DNA from: Bacteroidales bacterium UBA5429
GTDB lineage: Bacteria > Bacteroidota > Bacteroidia > Bacteroidales > WCHB1-69
Assembly: GCA_002427605.1 (NCBI GenBank)
Contig: DIRT01000003.1
Coordinates: forward strand, 33,584-97,583
DNA: 64,000 nucleotides
Reading direction: 5' to 3'
Position 1 is the stretch's first letter; each line of letters begins with the position of its first letter. Both the position numbers and the translations under genes were made by a program. Below are positions 52,650 to 60,813 of this stretch, piece after piece. Under the pieces are notes generated by a model. It worked only from the letters and a program-made list of their open reading frames with translations, ran no database searches and was not told the DNA's origin.

Positions 52650-53342
52650 TTAGCCCCAGCAAAGGTCCATCAAATCTTTCCACGGTACTTGTGCATGTTC
52701 GGCGATAAGGGGGTCGCAGATGTTGCCGTGAAACAGATAGACGGAACTGACCAGCTCAGGATTCCATTGAACGCTGTTTTTGAGGTTGTTGGTATGCGAA
52801 AAGATCTGAATCAGAGAGGAAAGCAGTACTCCTAAAGCGTAGGTTTGATCCTTGAAAGTGTAATTGCTGTCCAAAATGAAAGGGAGAAAGAGCATCCCGT
52901 TTCGGTCTTTGTACCGATTCAGGGCAAGAGCGCTGATCTTTAATCTGTACAACATCTGCGCCATGGTGTGATCGATGGAATCTGTTTCGACACAACTCAA
53001 CAGGATCTGACGTTCCCTCATAAATGGAACTTGCGCAGCCGTAGGAGGAGCATACTGAATCAGGATTTGGGATTGTCTGATAATGTAAATCGGATTGTCG
53101 CATAACTCCACACCCGCCTCGGAAAGCATGAGATCACTGATTTGATAAGATTCCCCAAAACCACGCTCCACCATGACATGTAAACCGCTCTCTACAAGAA
53201 TTCCCAGCTGTTCTATGGTAAGCAAAAGAGGATCTGTAGTATTCTGGTTCTTTAAAAAACCAATAGAGTATTCGCGAGTTGAGGTGTCCAACGTCAACTC
53301 TTGGGTAGCAGTATCAATATTTTGGTTAGGTTTTTCGTGCAT
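52650..53342 (-). CDS. Truncated alanine dehydrogenase-like protein
   Basis: 230 residues. Residues 24-135 match the N-terminal catalytic domain of alanine dehydrogenase/transhydrogenase (YSIGFLKNQNTTDPLLLTIEQLGILVESGLHVMVERGFGESYQISDLMLSEAGVELCDNP). The NAD-binding Rossmann domain that should follow (with a GxGxxG motif) is absent; the remaining 95 residues are helical and unplaced. So it is unlikely to be a working dehydrogenase; it may be a regulatory remnant of the fold. Last gene of the nadE-kinase-tsaE operon, 14 bases after tsaE. Codon use looks like its neighbours and there is no frameshift scar, so the short form seems maintained. Confidence 0.7.
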   Translation of the reverse strand: MHEKPNQNIDTATQELTLDTSTREYSIGFLKNQNTTDPLLLTIEQLGILVESGLHVMVERGFGESYQISDLMLSEAGVELCDNPIYIIRQSQILIQYAPPTAAQVPFMRERQILLSCVETDSIDHTMAQMLYRLKISALALNRYKDRNGMLFLPFILDSNYTFKDQTYALGVLLSSLIQIFSHTNNLKNSVQWNPELVSSVYLFHGNICDPLIAEHAQVPWKDLMDLCWG

Positions 53343-53356
53343 GTGTTTGAGTTAGG

Positions 53357-53779
53357 TTAAGATTCTAAGTAACAGACCACCTCGCGGGTGTCCGGGGATA
53401 GTTGGTTGATTTTGACTACAACATAGGGAGGTTTCAATAGGTGATCTACTTTTTCAGGCCACTCGATAAAACAGTAATGACCACTCTCAATGTAATCATG
53501 AACTCCCAGGTCGATCACCTCCTGATCCTTTTCAATACGGTAAAAGTCGAAGTGATATATCGGTTCCTGTTGTTGAGTCCAATATTCGTTAATAATAGCA
53601 AAAGTGGGACTGGTGACACCGCTGACCACGTCCAATTGGTGGCATAATTCCTTGATCAGTGTAGTTTTTCCCGCCCCCATTTCTCCATAAAAAAGATAAA
53701 CAGATTCTTGCGGATATAATTCCAAAATCGCTTCGGCGATATCTTCGATGTTGTCTAATGTAAGTATAAAATTATTCAT
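53357..53779 (-). CDS. tsaE: TsaE, tRNA t6A-synthesis ATPase
   Basis: 140 residues. Walker A GEMGAGKT (32-39), then SPTFAIINEY and YHFDFYRIEK, and IEWPEKVDHLL: the full TsaE signature. Works with TsaB and TsaD to place threonylcarbamoyl-adenosine on tRNA. Start ATG 53779 fits family length; overlaps the kinase gene by 8 bases. Confidence 0.95.
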   Translation of the reverse strand: MNNFILTLDNIEDIAEAILELYPQESVYLFYGEMGAGKTTLIKELCHQLDVVSGVTSPTFAIINEYWTQQQEPIYHFDFYRIEKDQEVIDLGVHDYIESGHYCFIEWPEKVDHLLKPPYVVVKINQLSPDTREVVCYLES

Positions 53780-54623
53780 AATGTGCAAAGTTAAGCATAA
53801 TTTGATGAACAGGTTGTGCAATCACCTGAACAATCTGCATGTTCAGATTTTGAGCGGCTTGTTTTAGTTGTTCTTGAAAGTGGAAACCGAGTGAACCTAC
53901 AACATGCCATGCTATAGATTCTGTTTGGAAATAGCGTTGCTGCTCCTCAAAAAAATGAGTAAAGTTCAGTGTTACAATCTGTTGTACTTCCGGATTGGCA
54001 GTCTCCTTTTTGAGAAAAAGAGGAATGGTTGCCATCCACTTTTCCGGTTCAATATCGCGATACAGAAGATGTAACACCCGGGCTCTGTCCACCTCGAATT
54101 CACTTTCAAAACGCTTTTTTAAGGAGTCCGAAAGCATTCCTTTGAGATAGTGTTGTAAAAAGAGTTTCCCCAGATAGATTCCTCCTCCTTCATCGCCCAG
54201 CAGATAGCCCAAAGAGGGCGCCAAATTGGTGATTTGTTCACCGTCATAGTAACAAGCGGCGGAGCCGGTGCCCAAAATAGCGACATATCCCGGTTGATCT
54301 CCACACGTGGCATGGCAAGCTCCCAACAGATCGGAATGAACCGCTACAGTAGCCGTTGGGAAGAGGGGTTGAATGATCTCTTTTATTTTTTCCTGATTAT
54401 GGAGGGGCATACATCCCGCACCATAGTAAATAATCTGCTCGATAGTTTCGCCCTTTTCTCCTCCAATCGTTGCAGCAAATTGTCTCATGATGCGCTCAAT
54501 CTGCTTTTTAGAGGTGTAATTGGCATTGATTCCCTCTAGTTGAAACTGAGTTGTATCACCCTGTGAGTCAACTAAAAGAAATTCCGTTTTTGTAGCGCCA
54601 CTATCAATAAAAACTCTCATCAT
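53772..54623 (-). CDS. BadF/NagK-type ATPase or sugar kinase
   Basis: 283 residues of the ASKHA fold as in N-acetylglucosamine kinase: RVFIDSGATKTEFLLVD (phosphate 1), VHSDLLGACHATCG, VAILGTGSAACYYDG (phosphate 2), GYLLGDEGGGIYLGK and a late VGSLGFHF. Bacteroidota carry this as a probable glucosamine or N-acetylglucosamine kinase; substrate not proven. Three bases after nadE and coupled to tsaE. Confidence 0.85.
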   Translation of the reverse strand: MMRVFIDSGATKTEFLLVDSQGDTTQFQLEGINANYTSKKQIERIMRQFAATIGGEKGETIEQIIYYGAGCMPLHNQEKIKEIIQPLFPTATVAVHSDLLGACHATCGDQPGYVAILGTGSAACYYDGEQITNLAPSLGYLLGDEGGGIYLGKLFLQHYLKGMLSDSLKKRFESEFEVDRARVLHLLYRDIEPEKWMATIPLFLKKETANPEVQQIVTLNFTHFFEEQQRYFQTESIAWHVVGSLGFHFQEQLKQAAQNLNMQIVQVIAQPVHQIMLNFAHYE

Positions 54624-54626
54624 ATT

Positions 54627-55457
54627 CTATTTCAGTAATCTATTCCGTGCTATGGAATAGGGATTTTCTCTCTTATAGGTAGAGTTTTTGAATTTTTGAA
54701 TTAAAGGGTGATTCTCCCACGAGTTATCACCGGTGAAGTAAGCCTGGAAGATTTGATCCGCCTGATCATAGTTATCTACTCCCAACTGTTCGCAGTCGTG
54801 GGAACTGATTCCCAGTCCATCAATCGGAGTGGCTTCAATACAGGCTTCCAATGCAGTTTTTTGTGCCTCATTGCAGGAAGCCAAAAAATGTTTCGCAACG
54901 CGATATACTTCCGTTTTCCATAAGTGGAATAGGGGAGCGTAGTCGCCCACATCTCCGTGCAGAGTCCAGAAACCGGTAAGATACTCGGTGTAATTATCGG
55001 TGCCAATCACGATGCCTCCCTCTTTTTGAGCTAAATCGTAGATCACCATCATCCGCATTCTCGCTTTGATATTCCCTAAACGTAAACGGGTTCGAAAACT
55101 CTGATCCTCAACGGTGATCCACTTGCGAAATTCAAAATAGAGCGGAGTTAAATCCAGATGCTCAAACTGAGTACAAAACGCTTCGCCGATGGCTATAGAG
55201 CGGGCAATCTCATCCTTCGGATTGGTCTCTATGGTGATCGATCTTCCTATCAAAGGAATGCCGTTTTTTTTGCAAACCGGAGCCAAAAGAGCAGCACAGA
55301 GTGCACTGTCAATTCCTCCCGATACACCCAAAACCAAAGCCTTGAGACGGTATGATTGAATATATTGTTCTACCTCACTCTGAATGGTATCAATCACTCT
55401 ATCAAGCTGATCGCTGTTTTCAATGAATGGGAAATAGGAAGAATCGGGTGTTTTCAT
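54627..55457 (-). CDS. nadE: NH3-dependent NAD+ synthetase
   Basis: 276 residues. N-type ATP pyrophosphatase with P-loop SGGIDS (46-51), YTEYLTGFWTLHGDVGDYAPL and DGLGISSHDCEQLG. Amidates nicotinic acid adenine dinucleotide with ammonia; no glutaminase domain, so ammonia is the donor. Heads a four-gene leftward operon; its promoter faces that of yfcC-pnuC. Confidence 0.93.
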   Translation of the reverse strand: MKTPDSSYFPFIENSDQLDRVIDTIQSEVEQYIQSYRLKALVLGVSGGIDSALCAALLAPVCKKNGIPLIGRSITIETNPKDEIARSIAIGEAFCTQFEHLDLTPLYFEFRKWITVEDQSFRTRLRLGNIKARMRMMVIYDLAQKEGGIVIGTDNYTEYLTGFWTLHGDVGDYAPLFHLWKTEVYRVAKHFLASCNEAQKTALEACIEATPIDGLGISSHDCEQLGVDNYDQADQIFQAYFTGDNSWENHPLIQKFKNSTYKRENPYSIARNRLLK

Positions 55458-55479
55458 ATTAAATATTCACTTCAATCTG

Positions 55480-55487
55480 CAAAGATA
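55480..55487 (-). promoter_or_regulatory. -7 box for nadE operon
   Basis: Read leftward TATCTTTG followed by CAG, 23 bases before the nadE ATG. Only 12 bases from the divergent -7 box at 55500. Confidence 0.55.
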
Positions 55488-55499
55488 ATAAATTATCAT

Positions 55500-55507
55500 T
55501 AATTTTG
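55500..55507 (+). promoter_or_regulatory. -7 box for yfcC-pnuC
   Basis: TAATTTTG, 28 bases before ATG 55535. It covers the alternative TTG start at 55505, which is therefore unlikely to be used. Confidence 0.55.
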
Positions 55508-55534
55508 CGCATCATTTCGAAAAAGACGCAATAT

Positions 55535-57136
55535 ATGATTTCGCTCAAGAAGATTCCTCACACTTTTACCATTGTTTTTACTCTGATTATTATTTGTGCC
55601 GTAGCTACCTGGATAGTTCCCGGGGGTGCCTACCAACGTGAAATAATCGTTGTGGATGGAGTGGAAAGATCTGTTGTAGATCCCGATACCTTTGAAAAAG
55701 TGCCCAACAAACCGCAAACCTGGCAAATCTTCAGTGCTTTTTACAAAGGATTTGTCCGTACTTCCAATATCATTGTGTTTATCTTTATGATTGGAGGGGC
55801 TTTTTGGGTTATGAATCAAACGGAATCGATTCAGGTAGGTGTTCAGGGTTTTGTGAAGATGCTTGAAAAGTGGGAACATCTCGCCTTCTTGCAGAAGATC
55901 GGAGTGAATAACATCGTACTCACGATGGTGATTATTCTCTTTAGTCTGTTTGGCGCTATATTTGGGATGAGTGAAGAGACGATCGCCTTTATTATTATCT
56001 TCATTCCGCTCTCCATCTCCATGGGGTACGACTCCATTGTCGGGGTTTTGATTTGTTACGTAGCGGCGCATGTGGGCTTTGCGGGGGCATTGCTCAATCC
56101 GTTTACAATTGGGATAGCACAAGGTTTTTCAGGGTTACCCACCTTTTCCGGGATTGAGTATCGCTTTATTGTTTGGGTTATCCTGACCACGATAACCATT
56201 GTCGTAACGCTGTTGTACGCCAGAAAGATCAAACGCAACCCCAAAAAGTCGATGATGTACAGTTTGGATCAATATTGGCGCGACCGGATTGTGGATCAGG
56301 AGGAGAAAGAGTCCCCTAAGGGAACGATTGCCTCTTGGGTGGTGTTTGGCATCATTGCGGCAGTACTCATCTATTGTGCATTCACGATAACTTATACAAC
56401 GATCCATATCGGAAACGGTACGTATGTCCTCCCCCTATTTCCTATTCTTGCTGTATTATTCTTAGTATTAGGAGCTTACACACAGTTTCGCTCACTGCAC
56501 AGCTTTGTCCTTGTTATTTTGCTTTTCACGATTTTAGTCTTGATTGTCGGGGTACTGGGCTACCAATGGTATGTAATGGAGATTGCGACACTCTTCTTTG
56601 CGATGGGTATTTTAAGCGGAGCCGCTTTTTCGATGTCGCTCAATACGATTCTAAAAAGCTTTTTGGATGGCTGTAAAGATATTATGAATGCCGCTCTGAT
56701 TGTGGGGTTGGCTGGCGGGATTATCATTATTCTGGAGGATGGTCAAGTGGTTGATACACTGCTACATAGTGTGGCTGGTTTGCTACGCGATTCCGGAAGA
56801 GTTCCCGCTATTGGGGGCATCTACGTCATCCAAAATCTGTTGAATATCCTGATTCCGTCCGGTTCCGCGAAGGCAGCGTTAACGATTCCGATGATGGCGG
56901 AGTTTTCCGATATTATCGGAATTCACAGACAACTCACCGTGTTGGCATTCCAGTTTGGAGACGGATTTACCAATATGATTACGCCCACTTCCGGCGTACT
57001 CATCGGTGTTTTGGGCGTAGCACGAATCCCTTATTCAAAATGGGTGAAATTTATTTTCCCTTTAATTATCATGCTGATTATCATCGGTTTTCTACTCCTT
57101 TTACCTCCGCTTTATTTCCCATTTAACGGCTTCTAA
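55535..57136 (+). CDS. YfcC/DcuC-type anaerobic carrier
   Basis: 533 residues, about twelve membrane helices. Matches the C4-dicarboxylate anaerobic carrier / YfcC / arginine-ornithine antiporter-like group: ATWIVPGGAYQREIIVVDG, FGAIFGMSEETIAFIIIFIPLSISMGYDS and IPSGSAKAALTIPMMAEFSDIIG near residue 435. Moves small organic acids or amino acids across the inner membrane; substrate unknown. Two bases before the pnuC start, so co-translated with it. Confidence 0.85.
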   Translation: MISLKKIPHTFTIVFTLIIICAVATWIVPGGAYQREIIVVDGVERSVVDPDTFEKVPNKPQTWQIFSAFYKGFVRTSNIIVFIFMIGGAFWVMNQTESIQVGVQGFVKMLEKWEHLAFLQKIGVNNIVLTMVIILFSLFGAIFGMSEETIAFIIIFIPLSISMGYDSIVGVLICYVAAHVGFAGALLNPFTIGIAQGFSGLPTFSGIEYRFIVWVILTTITIVVTLLYARKIKRNPKKSMMYSLDQYWRDRIVDQEEKESPKGTIASWVVFGIIAAVLIYCAFTITYTTIHIGNGTYVLPLFPILAVLFLVLGAYTQFRSLHSFVLVILLFTILVLIVGVLGYQWYVMEIATLFFAMGILSGAAFSMSLNTILKSFLDGCKDIMNAALIVGLAGGIIIILEDGQVVDTLLHSVAGLLRDSGRVPAIGGIYVIQNLLNILIPSGSAKAALTIPMMAEFSDIIGIHRQLTVLAFQFGDGFTNMITPTSGVLIGVLGVARIPYSKWVKFIFPLIIMLIIIGFLLLLPPLYFPFNGF

Positions 57137-57138
57137 CT

Positions 57139-57729
57139 GTGGACACCAAAATCATTTTCTCCATTCTCGAAATTCTCGGCGTAATATTTGGGTTGATTTA
57201 CATCTATTACCAGTACAAGGCGTCATATAAGCTGTGGATTTACGGCCTGATTATGTCGATATGCTACATTTTGGTTTTTCTTCATGCCGAAGTGTACTAT
57301 TGGGCGGCTTTGAATCTGTATAACTTGATTATTCAGTTTTTTTCTATTTGGAATTTAAAAAAAGGGGGGCAGGACACGACTCCCTTGGGGGAACGGGTAT
57401 CACCCATACCAGTCAAGTATTACCCTTTAGTTATCTTAGCCATTGCGATTTTATCGCTCCCCTTGAGTTACATCGCGATACATTATCTTAATTCCCCCAT
57501 TCCCGTCCCTGAAGCGATCTCGACAGCCATCAGCATTGTCGCCATGGTGATCCTCGCCAGATATTATATCGAACATTGGATTTTATGGATCATCGTAGAT
57601 ATCTTCTACACCGTTTACAACATCACCCTGGGATTATACTTCACCTCATTCCTCTACCTGGTTTACACCATCGTTGCAATTATGGGATACATCAAATGGA
57701 GGAAGTTAGCAAGGAAGAAGGTGGAATGA
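57139..57729 (+). CDS. pnuC: PnuC-family vitamin transporter
   Basis: 196 residues, seven or eight membrane helices. Family marks YWAALNLYNLIIQFFSIWNLKKGG and YYIEHWILWIIVDIFYTVYN (the W..WI.VD..Y motif). PnuC proteins let nicotinamide riboside (PnuC), riboflavin (PnuX) or thiamine (PnuT) into the cell, trapped by a kinase. With nadE divergent, nicotinamide riboside is plausible; the distant TPP-controlled receptor leaves thiamine open. GTG start two bases after the yfcC stop. Its TGA stop runs straight into a GATTTCG array. Confidence 0.9.
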   Translation: MDTKIIFSILEILGVIFGLIYIYYQYKASYKLWIYGLIMSICYILVFLHAEVYYWAALNLYNLIIQFFSIWNLKKGGQDTTPLGERVSPIPVKYYPLVILAIAILSLPLSYIAIHYLNSPIPVPEAISTAISIVAMVILARYYIEHWILWIIVDIFYTVYNITLGLYFTSFLYLVYTIVAIMGYIKWRKLARKKVE

Positions 57730-57785
57730 TTTCGGATTTCGGATTTCGGATTTTTTTGAAGGCGGAAGGCGGAAGGCGGAGGGCG
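57728..57785. repeat. Two heptamer arrays, GATTTCG x3 and GAAGGCG x4
   Basis: GATTTCG x3 (57728-57748), sharing GA with the pnuC TGA, then nine bases later GAAGGCG x3 plus GAGGGCG (57758-57785). Two different sequences, one period. Confidence 0.92.
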
Positions 57786-57825
57786 GAATGAAATTTCGGA
57801 ATTAATTAATTATCACGTTTTATTT

Positions 57826-57851
57826 TAGAGACGCAAAGCATTGCGTCTCTA
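57826..57851. repeat. GAGACGC-type palindrome, copy 3
   Basis: TAGAGACGCAA, loop AGCA, TTGCGTCTCTA: perfect 11-base stem. No T-run directly after it, so probably a repeat rather than a terminator. Confidence 0.85.
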
Positions 57852-57924
57852 CGGCATAATCCCTTCGAAACATATGACTTGTATTTTTCGACTTTTAATT
57901 ACTTCTGACTTTCGACTTTTAAAT

Positions 57925-58010
57925 AACCCCGAAGGGGTGACATTATTATAGCAAAATATTGACCCCAAGAGCCCAAAGAACCCCGTAGGGGTGGCATGAT
58001 TGTAAAATAA
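57925..58010. repeat. Two copies of AACCCCG(A/T)AGGGGTG repeat
   Basis: 57925-57957 and 57979-58010, 54 bases apart: AACCCCGAAGGGGTGACATTATTATAG-like and AACCCCGTAGGGGTGGCATGATTGTA-like. CCCC/GGGG can form a hairpin. Confidence 0.85.
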
Positions 58011-58097
58011 AAAATGAGAGGTTGAATTTTTATTTTATCGTAAAATTTTAATTAAGTGGCTGATTTCCGCCTTTTTTTGGTTCGTAATTCCTAATTG

Positions 58098-58964
58098 TTA
58101 CGGCGTATTAGTCGTTTGCTGGTTTGTCGTACTGTTTTGTGTATTTCGGTTCTGTCTGTTTCCTCTGTTGGTTCTGTTGCCTCGGTTGCGGGTATTTCTG
58201 TTGGTTTGATTAGCCTGATTAGTTGGATTCGTTTGATTCGTTTGATTCGTTTGGGTGTTTTGAGCAGTTTGGCTAGTTTGGCTAGTTTGGCTAGTTTGAC
58301 TATTTTGATTGGTTCTCTTTTTTACGTTACCTCTGGCGGGTCTTTTTTCAGCGTTTTTGATGTTTTTCTTATATTTTGCAAAGGTTGTAAAATAGAGAAT
58401 GATGGAGATTAAAATGAGCAGTATGTTCAGAGACAAGATGCTCCATGTAAAGTATTGATTTCCAATTTGTAAGATATACTCTTTGCAAAATGTCAGTAGT
58501 AAAACAACGATCTGAGAGGCTAAGATAAACCAGAAAAATATCTTGTGGAAATCGGGGAGGAAGTTGCAGATTTTCTTCTCCTCAGGATTGCAAAGATCTC
58601 CAAATAATCTTTGGTAATCATTCTTTCCGAGGTGCTTAAAACTGATTTGTTTGCTTAGATACTGGTCTCTGCGAAGAGAGTACCCTAAGTTCAGTGTGAT
58701 GGCAATAAGGAAAGTCAGGATACCCAGCACCACCGCGGAGGTTACCAATAACACTCCGTAGGAGTAAACCGGAACATCATAAAAGTTACCCACTACAGTT
58801 TGTGTTGCCGGCATAGTCGAATGGGTATGCGTATAGATGTAACCAAACGCTCCAAAAACCACCAATAGTGCAATTAAAAATGGCACAAAGATCCTTTTTT
58901 GCTGATTTCTATTATCCTCAAATCGAGAATGTAACCTATTTAATATCTGTTCTTTTAATTTCAT
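58098..58964 (-). CDS. Membrane protein with Asn/Gln/Thr-rich tail
   Basis: 288 residues. Four membrane helices (FVPFLIALLVVFGAFGYIY, GVLLVTSAVVLGILTFLIAITL, IFFWFILASQIVVLLLTF, WSILSLNILLILISIILYF) over residues 1-215, then about 70 residues of low complexity: QTSQTSQTSQTAQNTQ, QTNQTNPTNQANQTN and RNRGNRTNRGNR. The tail is encoded by nine-base direct repeats and probably is disordered. Its -7 box TACCTTTG is at 59064-59071. I recognise no family. The tail could lengthen or shorten by slippage in steps of three residues without a frameshift. Confidence 0.65.
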   Translation of the reverse strand: MKLKEQILNRLHSRFEDNRNQQKRIFVPFLIALLVVFGAFGYIYTHTHSTMPATQTVVGNFYDVPVYSYGVLLVTSAVVLGILTFLIAITLNLGYSLRRDQYLSKQISFKHLGKNDYQRLFGDLCNPEEKKICNFLPDFHKIFFWFILASQIVVLLLTFCKEYILQIGNQYFTWSILSLNILLILISIILYFTTFAKYKKNIKNAEKRPARGNVKKRTNQNSQTSQTSQTSQTAQNTQTNQTNQTNPTNQANQTNRNTRNRGNRTNRGNRQNRNTQNSTTNQQTTNTP

Positions 58965-59063
58965 AATTTGTATTGTTATTAAAATATTTCTTTAATTTGT
59001 TTTTTATTTTTCCAATTAAACTCCCAACCCCCCAAAAGCCCAAAATAATCTCAAACCAATCTA

Positions 59064-59071
59064 CAAAGGTA
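59064..59071 (-). promoter_or_regulatory. -7 box for the Asn/Gln/Thr-tail protein
   Basis: Read leftward TACCTTTG; leader about 100 bases. -33 spacing poor. Confidence 0.4.
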
Positions 59072-59222
59072 CAAAATTTTTGCAAATTGGCGGGAGGGAG
59101 GGGGATAAAGGTGGGGAAAATATAAAGAATAATTTTTATGGTTTACTATTTATGACAGATTTGGATATGAAATACTACAGGTAATTTTGACGCATTTTTT
59201 GTCTGATTATTATTACCATTTC

Positions 59223-60170
59223 TTAATCGTTTTGTTCTCTGTTAATAATTTGTTCAACTTTTTCAAAGATTATCTTTTCATAGTTGTCGAACTGTGATTT
59301 TATAAATTCCTGATTGTCAGTGCTTTCATAATAGTTCACTATAGATGAAGGTACTCCAAAGTCACTTGCAATTCTTCCATATTCAGTTAAAGCATTGTAT
59401 TCAAGTTTAGTCAATAATTTGTCGAGTCCGGCAATGTCTTCAAATAGTTGATTACTTTTTTTTGACAGAGATAATTTGTACATAATGTTAAAAACACCAA
59501 GATATTTAACTACTTGATATTTAAGTATATTATAAACAAATTCTGAGGTTTCTGAAATTGCTTTATCAACGCTTTTATTTTGACTTAATTTGAATCTTAT
59601 AGAGCCTAAAAAACCTTCAGTTAGATAATAATGGACTAAATGTGTCAAAGTGGAATATTCTTCATTTTCCCCTTTGTATTCAATTAGAAATTTTGTTTTT
59701 TGATTTAAGACAAAAGGTTCAATGATATTCAATATGGTTTGAAATCCATCATAATCGATATCCATTTTATAATTAATTTGTCTGATCAAATTTTGTATAA
59801 ATCTCAATTCTTTTATTGTCAAATTTTCAATTCGGTCATAGAGTGCTATTTTTTGTGATCGACTTATAACTTTGTATGATGAAAAAATAAAGTCAGGAAT
59901 GTTTTTCTCTCTTTGTAATGTTTCAATTTCTTGTTTTCGCTCCCGGTCTTCTGTCTTTAAAAACTCATCTTTAGTGATAAACAAGTCAATTTCGTCTTTT
60001 GGAGAATTTATATCAAAATTTTTGTGCTTGATTCCTTCACCTTCTGATTCTATCACTTTCATAAAGTTGTTTTGTAAAACAATAACTCTACCACTATAGT
60101 GAAATAGAAATCTACCTGCACGACCTGCAATATTTTTAGCATCAAATTTTTTCCATCTTTGATCCAGCAA
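59223..60170 (-). pseudogene. hamB: HamB-like helicase, C-terminal remnant (Hachiman)
   Basis: An open frame of 315 residues that opens with KNIAGRAGRFLFHYSGRVIVL: helicase motif VI (GRAGR at 16-20) of a Ski2-like DExH helicase. The DExH box, Walker A and all earlier motifs are missing. The rest (60-315) is the helical C-terminal part of such helicases. It directly follows and overlaps a hamA-like gene in another frame. In Hachiman defence HamB is the helicase partner of HamA, and full HamB proteins are much longer, so some 2 kb seems lost. A remnant, unlikely to unwind DNA. Confidence 0.75.
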
Positions 60171-60756
60171 TATTTAGGTTCTCTTTATTTTTTCTTATCG
60201 CTAATAAATTGTTTTTTAAATATTTATCAGATAAAGAATTAGATATTTTTTTGAGGACATCATCTATTGCAGTGCTATAGCTTTTATGAAACTTGCTTTC
60301 ACCGAACCAAAGCTGTATTTTTGAATTACTTTCTATTAAATGGTATGAATCATATCCTTTAGCTTCAGAGTTTTCTATTGGGCTGTAAAAATATCCCTTG
60401 GAAATAAGAGAGTCTACGCCGTAAATTACCTTTAAAATAGCATATAGGACTACTTCACCGAAGAAGCCATATTTTAATTGAACTTCATCCGAATCATCAT
60501 CATTGAATCTTATTCTTTCTTGTAGAGCAGTTTCAAGAAGGTCATTGTAGTCGCTATCGTTTATTTCAAATTCGTTAAATGAGTATTCAATTATTGAGTT
60601 ATAAATAATTTCTGAAAGGTTATTTTGATCTACTGCTTCGTAGCATTTATCATTACAAGTAGAAAGAATAGTTTTTTCAATAGATAATTTGGCATGAGGT
60701 AAGTCGTACTTATATACAATTGTTCTATTGATTAAATCTAATAAATTCTTTCTCAT
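60142..60756 (-). CDS. hamA: HamA-like nuclease (Hachiman), C-truncated
   Basis: 204 residues of the DUF1837/HamA family: YGFFGEVVLYAILKVIYG (Glu101), then KGYDSYHLIE (Asp136) and FGESKFHKS (Glu153, Lys155), the PD-(D/E)XK nuclease residues. HamA is the effector nuclease of the Hachiman anti-phage system, held in check by HamB. The frame ends ENLNIAGSKMEKI about 50 residues after the ExK motif, earlier than the family usually does, at the point where the HamB remnant begins. So the deletion has removed the end of HamA and the front of HamB. The nuclease core is complete, so activity cannot be ruled out. -7 box at 60814-60821. Confidence 0.75.
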   Translation of the reverse strand: MRKNLLDLINRTIVYKYDLPHAKLSIEKTILSTCNDKCYEAVDQNNLSEIIYNSIIEYSFNEFEINDSDYNDLLETALQERIRFNDDDSDEVQLKYGFFGEVVLYAILKVIYGVDSLISKGYFYSPIENSEAKGYDSYHLIESNSKIQLWFGESKFHKSYSTAIDDVLKKISNSLSDKYLKNNLLAIRKNKENLNIAGSKMEKI

Positions 60757-60813
60757 GTTATTATTTTTACAGAATCTTATTTTACACTTGCCACTAATAC
60801 GTGTTTCCCGCTA

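Larger units (their letters stand above)
57730..58097. other. Repeat island, no genes
   Basis: Heptamer arrays (57728-57785), GAGACGC hairpin (57826-57851), degenerate GACTTT units around 57896-57923, a CCCCGAAGGGG pair (57925-58010). No ORF or RNA gene recognised. Confidence 0.8.

Noticed and set aside
55505..55534. TTG start for the YfcC-type carrier
   Set aside because: It falls inside the -7 box; ATG 55535 gives the expected N-terminus.
20015..57371. Runs of six to eight G or C in genes (about 20015, 27693, 51673, 57363) as phase-variation tracts
   Set aside because: They are short, scattered in many unrelated genes and in frame; no sign that they vary.
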